From the NCBI GenBank assembly GCA_948567375.1, contig OX419755.1, forward strand, positions 1,679,001 to 1,743,000: a DNA stretch of 64,000 nucleotides, written 5' to 3'. Within the stretch, counting starts at the first letter, position 1, and every line of letters starts with the position of its first letter. This DNA comes from Lunularia cruciata. Taxonomy: Eukaryota; Streptophyta; Marchantiopsida; Lunulariales; Lunulariaceae. Shown here piece after piece: positions 36,047 to 47,859 of the stretch. The position numbers and the translations under genes are program-made. The notes under the pieces were generated by a model. It was not told the DNA's origin and made no database searches. It saw only the letters and a list, made by a program, of their open reading frames with translations.

Positions 36047-36194
36047 AATCGAAAAAGGCGACCGCGTAGGAAAAATGAAGGATAGAAAGACCTCATCAAG
36101 CCGTACAAGGCGACCGCGTAGGAAAAATGAAGGATAGAAAGACTTCATCCAGCCGTACAAGGGAGAGACAAAAAGGTAACATGAGGCTAAGCCC
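36047..36194 (-). mobile_element. Short dispersed retroposon with internal 52-bp duplication, nested
   Basis: Two copies of the 3' half (36055-36106 and 36107-36158) stand in tandem ahead of one 5' half. ATAACAAG flanks the insert at 36039-36046 and 36195-36202. The flanks together resemble an older copy of the same family (ATAGGATAACAAG ... CAGGATGGGAAG), so this copy seems to have inserted into a relative. Confidence 0.75.
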
Positions 36195-36409
36195 ATAACA
36201 AGCAGGATGGGAAGGATATTATGTTACTAGACGGCTCGTTTACCTTCCCAGTTGCTTGTGAAGAATATTGAGAAAGTTGCATAACTACGTGTCCTTCTGT
36301 ACTTTCTACTAGCCTCTCATAATGGAGTTTTGAGTGGTTTCACCCTCGAATTTGTCATTTCAACTGTTATTAACCTCTCACCAACGTCTCTTAAAGTCTC
36401 TCGGTACTA

Positions 36410-36437
36410 CAGAGTTATCCCTCGATATAGTGACACC
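36410..36437. repeat. Left terminal inverted repeat of the pogo-like element
   Basis: Twenty-seven of 28 bases match the reverse complement of 38369-38396. Confidence 0.95.
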
Positions 36438-36458
36438 TTGTTATAGTGACAGGGTATC

Positions 36459-36715
36459 ACTATTTACCAATAGTGACAGACGATGGCCACTCCAGTGCCA
36501 CTATATCAAGGAAGTGTGCACAGAAGTCATGGACGAAGAAGTTGCTCGATATAGTGACAGTATTTCCATAACATTTGCAATTTATTTGGGAGAAGATAGC
36601 AAATAGTGACGGGGTGTCACTATTTACCAATAGTGAATAGTGACAGATGATGGCCACTCCAGTGCGCTGTTACTATATCAAGGAAGTGTGCACAGAAATC
36701 ATGGTGAAGAAGTTT
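36459..36715. repeat. Duplicated subterminal segment in the pogo-like element
   Basis: AATAGTGACAGACGATGGCC near 36467 recurs as AATAGTGACAGATGATGGCC near 36638. Both continue with CACTCCAGTGC and TATATCAAGGAAGTGTGCAC. The TATAGTGACA core of the terminal repeat also recurs between them. Confidence 0.88.
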
Positions 36716-36948
36716 GGCGTTCAAATTTTATTAAAAATGATTATTTCTGAAGCTGGAAAAAGGACTTGATAGAAGATTGTTTCAAACTCTCCAGCATGGT
36801 GATGCTTGGCTCCTTCGCAAGACATTTTTGGAGTGGGTAAAGAACCTGATGCAGATCATTATTGACAGCAAATTTTGATGAATATGATGCCAAAGGCACC
36901 GCTTAGAATTAGATAATTTTACATGACTTTGACTCCTACGAGAGCAGT

Positions 36949-38350
36949 CTAGATTGAGATGAGATCCGCAATGTCATCATCGTTGTCAGAATCAGCAGGC
37001 GGTATCAGGTTGCCAGATGAGATCAGAACACTCTTGATGATCTCAGTCTCATCGATTTCCGAACTACCTGTGGGTTCATCTTTGTTGAAGTCGATCAGTT
37101 CCGACATGTCTCCCATGATACCAAGTGAGTCCGCCAATACATCATGCATTTGAACAGATGACATCATATTAGCTAGATCAATGAAAACATTGTCGTCTTT
37201 GCTGAAGGCTGGAGCAAGGCAATCAATATCATTGTTGGAATTTTGCAGCACTGTCCAACGGCAGAACATTCACCTTTAAGAAGCATCATTGGATGGTATT
37301 TTCAGAAATGTTATCGTGGGCCTCTTGAAGCCAATGAAGAACATTTCACATATGTGTGTGTTGGTGAATTGGAAAATAATTCATGGGCGTCTCATCACGT
37401 GAGCATTGCCACAACTTGTATTCATTGAGTAGTGGGCAAAGCATCACCTTGCAATACCGTACCTTTAGTGAGCAAATGATCCCCTGATCTAGTGGTTGGC
37501 AATTGCTCGTCACATTTGGTGGGAAAAAACAGAATTGTAATCGCTTCAAAGGTGAATGATTGATTGAAAAGCATTGTACCACATCTACACATTTTTGTGA
37601 AGATGTGGTACAATGCTGGAGAGCGGTTTCTTCAATATTCCAAATATCTTTCAATGGCATGTTTTCCAAACATTGGCAAATATGAGCAAGCCGCCTGTCA
37701 ATTGTTGTTTTGCCTGTCAAATTATACACACCGCAATGTCGCCTGCTAGTAGTCCCTTTACAAGTGAGAAAGTTCTGAAGCTATCCATTTGATGCCTTGA
37801 AGGCAACCAAATACTCCTCAAGCATGAGAGTAAGGCTACCCTCATATTTGCTCAATATTTTGTCTCAAAATTCTAGATTCTTGGCATGAAGAACCTCTCA
37901 AGTGACGTTGATATCGGGTGCGGCGATCTCAACTCAAACATGTCATTGATGCAACATAATTTTGAGAGTGTTTGAGCCAAATGTCCTCAGGCTCTTTTTG
38001 GACCTATTGATTGCAGACTTCTAGATCTCGACCTTGATTAATTCAGATTTTTTAATGATGTTGTTCACCATAGGCTGGGACACTCTGAAGTGAAGAGAAG
38101 CTTTGACCTAGGACTTCCCAGCTTTGACAAAGTTAACCACATTCAGCTTATGACTCAGACTCATCCTTGCTTTGCTTTTGCTCTTCTTACTAGAGTTTGT
38201 TATTGATTTCAATTTGACTATAGGAGCGCAATGCTTTATGAAATGTATATTCTCTTGGGGTCTCCTCACAACAGGCCAACAGTAGTTTTCTGTCACATAG
38301 AACATCATAGAGTCGCACTTGTTATAGTGACACCCTCCATATAGTGACAC
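36949..38350 (-). pseudogene. pogo/Tigger-like transposase, inactivated
   Basis: The N-terminal piece (38350 downward) has RMSLSHKLNVVNFVKAGKS, then after a stop a helix with VSQPMVNNIIKKSE, the CENP-B N-terminal DNA-binding fold. The middle piece 37346-37729 has DIWNIEETALQ, resembling the first catalytic block YNxDET with the aspartate changed to Glu, and then FPPNVTSNCQPLDQGIICSL, a hallmark of the DDE_1 domain. Sequence between these two blocks is much shorter than usual, so part of the catalytic core is deleted. The last piece 36949-37269 is an acidic C-terminal tail. Stops and frameshifts separate the pieces. Confidence 0.85.
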
Positions 38351-38368
38351 CTAGATGCCACACCAATA

Positions 38369-38396
38369 GGTGTCACTATATAGAGGGATAACTCTG
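38369..38396. repeat. Right terminal inverted repeat of the pogo-like element
   Basis: This is the inverted partner of 36410-36437, followed directly by TA. Confidence 0.95.
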
Positions 38397-38499
38397 TACT
38401 AGACAGTTGTGTATTTCATTTTTCCTTACGATATGAATGTAATTTTGTAGGGTACCTTTGACAAAAGGGAAATGAGATCCATAGTGTTTCTTACAAAGA

Positions 38500-38655
38500 T
38501 TCAGAGTGCTTCTTACTCCTTTATAGTCCCATATTAACCCCTTTTCTAGTCCCATTTTTTCTACACGGTCGTCCTTTCTTTTCATTTTAACCCCTTTTAC
38601 CTTCATGATCTTCTGTCCTTTTTGTTTTCACACGCGGTCGCGTTCTTCACATCTT
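38500..38655 (+). repeat. Divergent relatives of the short dispersed unit (probable)
   Basis: Two successive segments end in TTTTCTACACGGTCGTCC (about 38567) and TTTTCACACGCGGTCGCG (about 38626), and each is preceded by TAACCCCTTTT-type sequence. They resemble the family's 3' end, but the bodies are strongly diverged. Confidence 0.5.
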
Positions 38656-38889
38656 ACAAGGCGTTGGAAATAAAGGTTGCATGTTTGGCACACTTTTTGC
38701 ACACCTACTATTCATCTTGAATGAGCACACTACCATGCCATGAAGAGAAAAGAACAAGCACAACCTTATCAATAATAATCTTATCAATTGGTTTGATGCA
38801 GGGGCACTACAGGAGAAAACTGGAAGCAAGACAAATCAATCAGTACCTTGCTCCAATGTCTTCATAGCCACAAATTAAGATGAACCATC

Positions 38890-39349
38890 ATTGTTTACAA
38901 TTATTATAAATATTGATACATATCTGCACAATGTTTATAATATAAACAGAATACAAAAATATATACAGTATTTATGTCAATTCTTTTTACTATAAATCTA
39001 GTTGCTTGAAGTGAGGAATGGAATACCTGTAGGTTCTAAACTAATGAAAAACTTGATTATGTTGTATAACTTTGCTTCTCTAGACGGTTGCTCAAGCTTC
39101 TTGACTACGCCACTAACATCTCAATGGAATGAAATACTTGCTATGTGAAAGGTATATCCAAGGTTATCTGAAATAGTCTGAAATAATCTAACACTAACTA
39201 ACATGACTGTAGGGTGTTAGGTACAAACCCTAGCATCTATAGTATAGGTTGTTAGGTACAAACCCATCTATAGTATAACATCTATAGTATAGGTGCATGC
39301 TATATCAATGCGACATGTACTACCATTTGATATGTACTCTTACTCATCA
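38890..39349 (-). repeat. 3' LTR of the copia element (ends approximate)
   Basis: It shares blocks with the right LTR: GAGGAATGGAATACCT, GCTCAAGCTTCTTGACTA, TCTAACACTAACTAAC and ATCAATGCGACATGTACT. It lacks the short retroposon found in the right LTR and has a small internal repeat around GTTAGGTACAAACCC (39216-39270). Confidence 0.8.
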
Positions 39350-39526
39350 AAGAAATGATAGTACTCCGATCAAAATTCTAAACTTACAAAACTTATCCCT
39401 TGGTAAAGCTTTTGTAAATAGAAATAGAAATAAATATAAAATATAAAAGAATATGTGCGATTTGATTTTTGATGTTGATGAAGCTGAAAAACATAGATAT
39501 TGTTTTTCTTCTTGATCTCTCACATA

Positions 39527-42500
39527 CTAATATTGGATCTCTATGTGCTTTGTTCTCTTGTGAAATTCTGGATTATACATGAACTTGATAGCACGTTGAT
39601 TGTCATTGTACATCGGGGTTGGACCATCTTGTTCAAATTGCAATTCCTTGAGTGACCTACAGAGCCATAATAGCTTCTTTGGCAGCTTGACATACTGCCA
39701 TATACTTTGCCTCTTTGGTGGAAGTGACAATGCATTGTTGTCATTGGCTACTCCAAGCTAATCGTCCACCATTCATCATAAATGTGACACCACTTTGTGT
39801 CTTTCTATTATCTAAGTCACTTGCAAAATCAAATCACAATATCCAACTAGTGTACTAGAAGCATCAAAACCTCCACTAGATTCTAATCCATGATCCAAAG
39901 TACCTTTAAGGTACTTGAAAATTCTCTTCAATGTTTCACAATGTTAAGATAAAGGATTAGTACTAAATTTTGCTACCATGCTAACAATATAAGCTTTATT
40001 ATGTCTTGTACCTATCATAGTATACATTAGACATAGTGTTGCTTCTTGGTAGGGTGTTCTAATTGGTTCACTTTTTGCACTTGTCATCTAGAATTTTGAT
40101 CCATAAGAGTAGCAATTGGATATGCATCTCCAAGATTAAATTGATTTATAATTGACTCTACATATCTTTCTTGAGTAAATCTGATTTTGAGTTTTTCTCT
40201 ATCACAAAAAATTTAAAGTCCTACATAGCATTCTACTTCTCCATATGTAACTTCATACTCTGTACCATACTTTAAATCATGGTAGAAATTTGTGATTTAT
40301 CTTTCCCATGAATCAATCTATCATCTATAAAGATACTCAGGATTATCCCGGATCCATAATACACACAAGGATCAAAAAGTGAGGTTTGCAACCCATACCT
40401 CAATAGGAAGTCATCAAACTTCTGGTTCCAGTCCTCAACGTTTGCTTTAAGCCATAAGGACTCTTTAGCAATCAATAAACTCTCTTCTCCTTTCCAACTT
40501 CTATGTATCCTTGTGTTTTCTCCATGTAAATTTCCTCATGGAAATCTCCATTAAGAAAAGCTATCTTGATGTCAAATTGGGCTATCTCATATCTTTTGGC
40601 GCAACTAGTCAAAGAAAATGTCTCATGGAATCAAATTTTACTACTTGAGCAAATGTCTCCTCATAGTTGATTCTTGCAAGCTTTGAATATCACTTGGTTA
40701 CAAGTCCAGCCTTTTTCCTTGAGATGTTGCACATAGTGTCAAGCTTGGTTCTAAAAAACCACTTACATTTTGTTACTTTTCTGGTCGGCTTCCAAGTCTT
40801 GTTCTACTTCAATGACTTAAATTCTTCATCCATGGCCTTCTTCACACTCTCATGTAATTGCACTACATTTTGCAAATGAACAGGATCTGAACCTTTTTCT
40901 CCTTCAATCTTAGCTGCAACAATATAAACATAAGATGTTTTACCATAAATCTAACTCACCAAGTGTTTGTGGTGGTCTTCTCTTTCTCTTGATTCTACAA
41001 TTTTCTCCATCTTAAGTGGTTGATGTGAGCTCATTTGCAAATCAGGTTCTTGATCACCCTCACTTTCTTCTTGAAGTGGATAGATGCTAGTCTCACTTGA
41101 TGATTCTTTTGTAGCCTAGTCTTCAAACTACTTAGGAGCTTGTGGAAACTTTCCATAAACTTCTATCTCATCAATTCTTATTCTAGCATTGGCTTGCTCT
41201 TCATCTCTCTCTTGAAGACAATCTATGGCTAAGTTCAACATCTCTAACCATTGATGATCAAGTTGCTCATCTTCAATAGGATATCCCTATTTTCATGTAT
41301 CTTGTTTTCCTTTTGATCCCACAATATGAAGGTTTTGGATTCTTAACTATATTAAAAAAGAAGACATCTCTTGTCCCTTTGGATCAAACTTCTTTCTTTG
41401 ATCATTTGGTGTATGCAAAAATATTGAGCAACAAAAGGTTCTCATATGTGAAACTATTGGTTTGTTCCATACCAAAGCTCCTAAGGAGTTCTCTCTAAAA
41501 CTCTACTAAAAAACTCTTATTAACACATGTGTAGTAGCTCCCACTACTTTTGCCCACAACTCTCTAGGCAGCTTGCTAGAAAGCAACGCATTCTTGTTGC
41601 TTCAAACATAGATCTCTCTGAGATACCATTTTACTCAAAGAGTATAAGGCATTGTAAGTTCATGGACTAATCCAACACTCTATACAAAAGCAAAAAGATT
41701 TTTTAGTGTATTCAACTACTCTATTAACGTGAAATTTTTTTATCCTTAATCCATATTGATTTTCTACATATATGTGAAGTTGTTTGAAGCAAGAGAGAAT
41801 TTTTGGCTTCACTTTAAAGAAAAATACAAATCTGAAACCATTAGTATCATCCATAAAAGGGGATACATATTGATCCTCCTATTGAGTTCACACTCATAGG
41901 ACCACAAATATTACTATGAATGAACTCTCCAACTTTGTACTTGCCCCTATTGTTCCTAGATTTTGCAAAAAGGTTATCTATGCTACTTTCCTAGAGCACA
42001 TCAATCACAATAGAAAAACTTTTGACTACCAATCTTCTTTAGGTCCCTTTACTAATAATTCTCTCTCCATCTTCCCAATGTTGGCAAGAATGAGATGACC
42101 AAGTCTCAAGTGCAAAAGTGCAATATCTAACTTTTGACATTGTTTTTGCTTTTCTAGCTTCTCACTCTCCGCATTGCTTGCAACAATAGAGGTTTCTTGG
42201 GAAACATTAACTATCTTGGTAACTTTGATATGAAGTTTGTAAATCTTTGAATCACTGATACCCTTCATCACCACTACTCCATCTTTCTCCATATAACAAC
42301 CCTTTTGGTGTAGGTGGTTTGGATGTCTTTGTCCACTACTTGACCAATGTTGAACAGGTTGCGCTTCAACTCCAAAATGTAAGGAACTCCTTTGATGACA
42401 CCTTCTTGTCTACTTGCACCAAGCTTACAAGAAATTGAGATATCATCCACTCTAGCAACTAGAGCCTTTTGATTGTCAAGAACATACACGGGTCACATTC

Positions 42501-43475
42501 CGTATTCAATCTTCTTGAAATCTTGGAACCACTCTTGTCTATTGATCATGTGCTCTTAAGCTCCTCCATTAGCAAATCAAACATCATTGTCTAGATTACT
42601 AATACTTGTGGTAGAGCTCAACTAGTAGTGAATGAAATACTCTAAATCATTAGAATATTGGCTTGACTTATAAGATTAGTGATGTCATGGTGCCTCTTCT
42701 TGGGAAGTTTTGTTCACCTCTGCATCCTCTTACCTAGTGCTCGTTCTTTCCGCATTTCTTGTAGCTTGTTCTCTTCTCAATTTAGAGATGTTTGTCTTCT
42801 TTTGAGTCCCACCATCATTGCTACCTCTAATTCTTCTCCTATTGATAGCAAGAAAGACCTTCTCTCTTGAACTCTCTTCTTTCTTCCCTCCACATCTGTT
42901 CAAGGTTTCTTCCTTGAGCAGTCTTGCATTGAGTCTCTCAATGGCTTGTTGCTCCTCAGGTACATTATCCCATGTGGTTATTATATGGCAAAAAGTTGAT
43001 GTAAACAATAATAATCTTGGTGATGATTGAGAAATTTTCTATTCTAACACCAAGGTTACTCAACTAACTAGCAAAAGTTTCTACTTGGCTAATAAAACCT
43101 ACTATCTCATCTCCTGGTTTCATTTGCAACTGAAAGAATCTTTGTTGGAGAACATGCTTATTCTTGGAAGCACAATTCTGATGTAAGGCAATCAATATAC
43201 TCCACATTTGGTTTGCGGTTTAAAAATTATCAGTCTCTGTAAATATTTCTCTTCTATGGGTACAAAGATCTACATTTCTGTAACATCATTCTTGCTATGC
43301 CAGTCTGTCTCTTCCCCATCAACTATGGCTTTTTTATGGTCTCTGTCTCATTAACAATCCTTGTAGATCTCTTTGACTTGAAGACTATCATTATCTAGAA
43401 TTTACAAATCAAGAAATTCTCTCCATTAAATTGACTAATGTGTGATATATCTCTCACATTGCTTGTTGTTCCCAT
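39527..43475 (-). pseudogene. Copia gag-pol, inactivated
   Basis: The gag start at 43475 reads MGTTSNVRDISHISQFNGEN and soon meets a stop. A gag C-terminal part is at 42730-43008, followed by an eroded zinc knuckle. Protease sequence near 42500-42600 has NGGA where DSGA is expected, and its tail with LELKRNLFNIGQ is at 42274-42489. The pre-integrase LHLRLGHL block is at 42026-42292, and the integrase part ENQYGLRIKKF is at 41660-41854. Reverse transcriptase is at 40272-40475 (WNQKFDDFLLRYG, DPCVYY, FIDD at 40320-40331). The RNase H block NDNQRAIKFMYNPEFHKRTK is at 39527-39730. No functional polyprotein is possible. Confidence 0.9.
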
Positions 43476-43584
43476 TATGGCATGATCTACTCTCAGATTT
43501 GAAAGATCTCTTCTAATCTCTTTAAAATACTAAAACAAGAATAATCTTCTATCATTCAATCATGTGAATTGTGTGCACATAGAT

Positions 43585-44146
43585 GATTGAAAACTGTCAT
43601 AAATAATTATACAATAGTGCACAACATTTCCAATATACAAGGAACGCAATAAGATCTACAAAGCAGTTCTGCCTATTTCCTCTGGTTGCAAATCTAGTCA
43701 CATTAAATGAGGAATGGAATACCTATAGACTAGTATTGTTCTAAGTTAATAAAAACCTTTCTGACGTTGCCTTGCCTTGCTTCTCCATAATGTTGCTCAC
43801 ACTTCCCTCTGCTCAAGCTTCTTGACTATATCACCCGGCCTTGCTTCTTCATACTGTTGCTCACACTTTTCGCTCCTCAAGCTTCTTGACTATACCACCC
43901 GCCTCTCGAAGAACATGAACATCTTCATATATGAAGGGTAACATTTAAAATATTCTAATATTGAGGTTTAGCCCCATTTTATCTTTTTTTTTCTCTCCCT
44001 TGCTTGATGGGGTCTTCCCATCCTTCATGTTTTCTACGCAGTCGCCTTTGTCTCAAATATTCTAACGCTAACTAACTCTGTCAGCGAGTGCTATGTATAG
44101 GTACATGCAATATCAATATCACATGTACTGCAATGTACTCTCAACA
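43585..44146 (-). repeat. 5' LTR of the copia element (inner end approximate)
   Basis: It aligns with the left LTR on both sides of a 96-bp insertion at 43959-44054. It also carries an internal duplication of about 65 bp around GCTCAAGCTTCTTGACTATA (43805-43905). Confidence 0.8.
43959..44054 (+). mobile_element. Short dispersed retroposon inserted in the copia LTR
   Basis: The unit runs from a GTTTAGCCCCATTTTATC start through TTGATGGGGTCTTCCCATCC to CTACGCAGTCGCC. It is flanked by AAATATTCTAA at 43948-43958 and 44055-44065. The partner LTR has a single uninterrupted GAAATAATCTAACACTAAC at this place, which is the empty site. Confidence 0.93.
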
Positions 44147-47100
44147 ATAATAATCAGTGGGTCGTTTAGTGCAGTGGTCTTTGTCCTGCGAGTCTGAACT
44201 TTATCAAAAGATTATGGACCGTTTCACGTGTAAAACGTGGTGGAAGAATCTCACTCCACAGTAACGGCCTACTTTTGTCTTCAGCCTTCAGAGCCGACAA
44301 GTTGGCCACTAGCTATCTTCTGTCTCCCTTCTTTGAGATCGCTAGCAACAGCCACTTGCTTCTAAGGAACGTACATGCCATCTGAATCTGTGAGGGAACA
44401 AAAACCGTAGTTTGTGTCGGAATAAGATTTGATGTAGACATTATTGAGCCTGTTCTGTTCATTTTGAGAACTTGAATAGTGAACTCACGAAGACACAATT
44501 GAAGCCCTGAGACTGTAAATCTGAGCTCGATACGGTGTCCACAGTTCTGAAGTTATCACAGACATGGGAAGACAAGACTCAGCAAACCTCGTGGCGCTAG
44601 GAACTTCCGGAAGGTCTATGAAGTACTCCTCACCTCAAGAACAAAATTTGGAAGATTATCATTTTCAACGTGGTGACATAATTGACGAGAAAACATTTAT
44701 CTTGAGTAGAAGTTACCAGATATTTTATGATCAAAAGAGCGGTGACAAATACGAGAGCCCAAATACGTGCATTCCAGTCTTTCATGTACATTTTCAGTCT
44801 TAAGACTTTTAATGCGTCCCTTTAGCGATTTACTACCCCCACCACAGAGGGACTTTGGGGAATCACTCACTTCCGATCAATCTTTCTTCAGAAGTCTTCT
44901 CTTAGGGCGAGCACTATTCGCATCTATTTTATTTAACCTGTTGATGTTCTCCGCTTTAAAAGCACACCTTGAAAACTCGGTAAATAAACTAAGCATATCG
45001 ATAGGATCGGTAGACGATGTGTGAAATTTAGTGAAGTTCAGGTTGATACAGCACACTATGTGATCTTCTCAGGATTATGAGCGGTTTGTGCTGTATCGTA
45101 TTGGACGTCAATTGTGCTGGGACGGCCGTAAATCTATCGCGATAGGGCTAACTTTTAGTTGTACAATGATTGAACTGAATGAGAAAATGAAATGAATTTG
45201 CTTCCACGGCGGTGTTCTTTGAAGTTGTAGTCAACCGCAGGCACAAATTTGGCTTTGTTTAAGAAGAAACATTAGGTCGTCGACGATTTTTCCAAAATAG
45301 CCAACATATCGCATCCGTACCGCAGTTGCGATAAGGTCTACTTGACTCGTTTGTCTCTCCCTTCGGAGGTTTTCAATGATTTTTAGTGAACTTGGCATGC
45401 ACTGTGTCGCTGTGTGCACGGTTAGTGATTGTTCGAAGTAAACTGTTACTGCTCGGATTCCTGTACTGTTCTACCAGAGAATGGGACCAAGCACATAACC
45501 AGAATAACGGAGACGACCGGAAGATCAATCGAACTTCTCCTGAGAATAGTTTTTTATTTTTATTTTCTTCCCAAGGTTCAAAATGACGTTTCCTGTTGGT
45601 GTCATAATCATTGGCAGCGAGAATGTATTTTAAACCCTGGGAGTTAAGTCTCTTTCTTTGGAGCCTTTGCCAGCAGCTGCAATTGCGAGAATCTCACCCC
45701 TGACAGTTTCTTACACACCGAGGACTGAACTGCAAGCCCCAGCAGTGAAAGTGACCATTGTTTCATCAAGTTCAGGAATGAAGCACTCCGTTGAGCCAAT
45801 TACCAACAGTGAGCACTATCTGACGCTATTTTAATCCATGAATTGAATGTTTGATTTCCCCCTCTTCTTTCATTACTTAAAGTAAAAATTTAGTTAATAA
45901 AGTAAGTATGGGGAAGTAGTATTCAATACCCCTATACTAATAAATTTTAAATTTAAGTTAAAAGTTTTAAATTTGAAAATTAAATGGATCTTTTTTTATC
46001 TAGCGGTATTGAAATAACTCCAACTAAATTTCCGGACGATCCAAAAAGATCTTTGATTTGCTCTTTAGATCTTCGATTGCCCCGCCAACTTAGTTGACAC
46101 TATATATCGATACCCATCACATCAATTTGTTATTATATTAATTGGTTTCTTATTGTTATAAACTCAAGGTAAATGTCTAATCAAAATATTGTGCATTAGA
46201 CATTCCTGCAAAGCCGTTAAAATGAACCTTTTCTAATTCTTATGCTTCTATGGTCAGTCAAGTATGTAAGTAGTATACCTAAAAGAAATATGTTTTTTTT
46301 TTCTCAGCTGATAATTTTCTCTAAAACCTAAGAAATTATAATTCGTACTGGTTTTTTCTTGGTAATCGACTTATCACTGAACTATATATAAAGGATATCC
46401 AATTGAGCACCATCATAGTTTTATTCCTTGGGACCAGAATGTGGCATTTGGGAGGAACAAATCAAACTTTCATCTATTCTTATATTTATATATATATTGA
46501 TTCCTAAATTTATTTATTTTACTTCTATTACTCCATTATTGTTATATATTCTATTCTAGTATAAATGAATTGTTAACTGCACATTTGATACACATTCCAA
46601 GTCACTAATAACACTAAATCATTAACCTTTAAATTAAAGAAATTTAGAAGTTTATTATTGATTGGTAAGTAATTTCTTTATGAAATTTTAGACCTTAAAT
46701 TTTGTGCAGATTATTATAAAAATATAATTCTACATTTCTAACAAAAATTTTCATCTTCAGTTTATTTACCAATTTATTGTAAATAAATTTTTTATCTTTT
46801 CAATGGTGAATTACATAAAAGGTTTAGCTCAAAAATTTAAATTTTCCCTGGTTGTATCTTTATCTATTTTGGAGTTTTTAAATCTTATCACTCAAAAATT
46901 CAACAAGTTTTGGTATATTTTTTAATTATTATTTTTAAAATAGTATTAAAAAATTATAGTAATTCAACCTACTTAAATATACTGAATCTGTGAGATTTCA
47001 GATATTTAGTTTAAATAAAATAAAATAATTATCTTATTTTTTATGATCATCCAACATTTTATAAACTCTTAAGCAAGTCTACCGAATACAAAGACCTCCA

Positions 47101-47538
47101 AGTTAAGGGGAGATAATGAAAATATAATTAAACAATACTCCGTTCAACGAATTAGTTCTACTAAGCTATTGAATAGAAGTTATGGAGAGGGAGAGGGAAT
47201 GCAATGAGTGAGAGAGAAAGTATATTACCAGATTTTGGAAAACTTACCTACATACATCATATGAGTGAATAGTTGAATCGGTTTGTTTTTCAATTTTGAT
47301 TCTATTGGTACCTTTATTGAAGACTATGAAGAATTGAGTAGAAAGTTATGATGAATTTTAGATTTTTTAGGGTTTTGAATGATTACTTCACATTGAGAGT
47401 GATGGGCGAGAATTTTCATTCCTATTCTCCTAGTTTGAAATTTTTTAAGAAGGAAATTGAAAGTTATAAAAATGAATAATTTTTAGGGTTTGGAGAGATG
47501 GCATTTATTTACTCATATGAGTTGCAATTTGAGGGGTT
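44147..47538. other. Unique-looking then AT-rich DNA, no gene recognised
   Basis: 44150-45830 is CpG-containing and gene-like in composition, but its frames (for example 44564-44803) show no known motif. From 45830 to 47538 the sequence is very AT-rich with no coding signal. Confidence 0.4.
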
Positions 47539-47859
47539 GTGGTTTTGCAGGTATGGGGAGATATGGAAAGGAACATAGTGTGTTACAATTGTTATTCTTG
47601 TGCTAACCATGACTACACTTCCCCATGTGGGGTCACCAAGAGCAACTCGAGGTACACCATGCACGACCAAGAGCAGCTCAAGATACACTATGCACGGTGT
47701 GTCACCAATGCTTTACCTTGCAAGGTATAAAGACCCATGTGGGAAGGATGCACAAGGACTATGATTGAACTACTTGGGATGCTCACATGAGGTGAAAAAC
47801 CAAATTGACTGCAATGATACTCAAGATTTGCCAAATCTTGAGTATCCTTCTAGTGGATT

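Larger units (their letters stand above)
36410..38396 (-). mobile_element. pogo/Tigger-like Tc1-mariner DNA transposon, 2.0 kb
   Basis: Terminal inverted repeats of 28 bp (36410-36437 and 38369-38396) begin CAGAGTTATCCCTC and continue TATAGTGACACC with one mismatch between the two ends. The element is flanked by TA on both sides (36408-36409 and 38397-38398), the target duplication of the Tc1/mariner/pogo superfamily. The internal transposase remnant on the minus strand has a CENP-B-type N-terminal helix-turn-helix and a DDE_1 block. The ends are well preserved although the gene is dead. Confidence 0.93.
38890..44146 (-). mobile_element. Ty1/copia LTR retrotransposon, decayed, about 5.3 kb
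   Basis: Two diverged direct repeats (about 38890-39349 and about 43585-44146) flank a gag-pol region on the minus strand. The order gag, protease, integrase, reverse transcriptase, RNase H is that of Ty1/copia. Stops and frameshifts are frequent. LTR outer ends are approximate and no clear primer binding site or target duplication was found. Confidence 0.88.
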
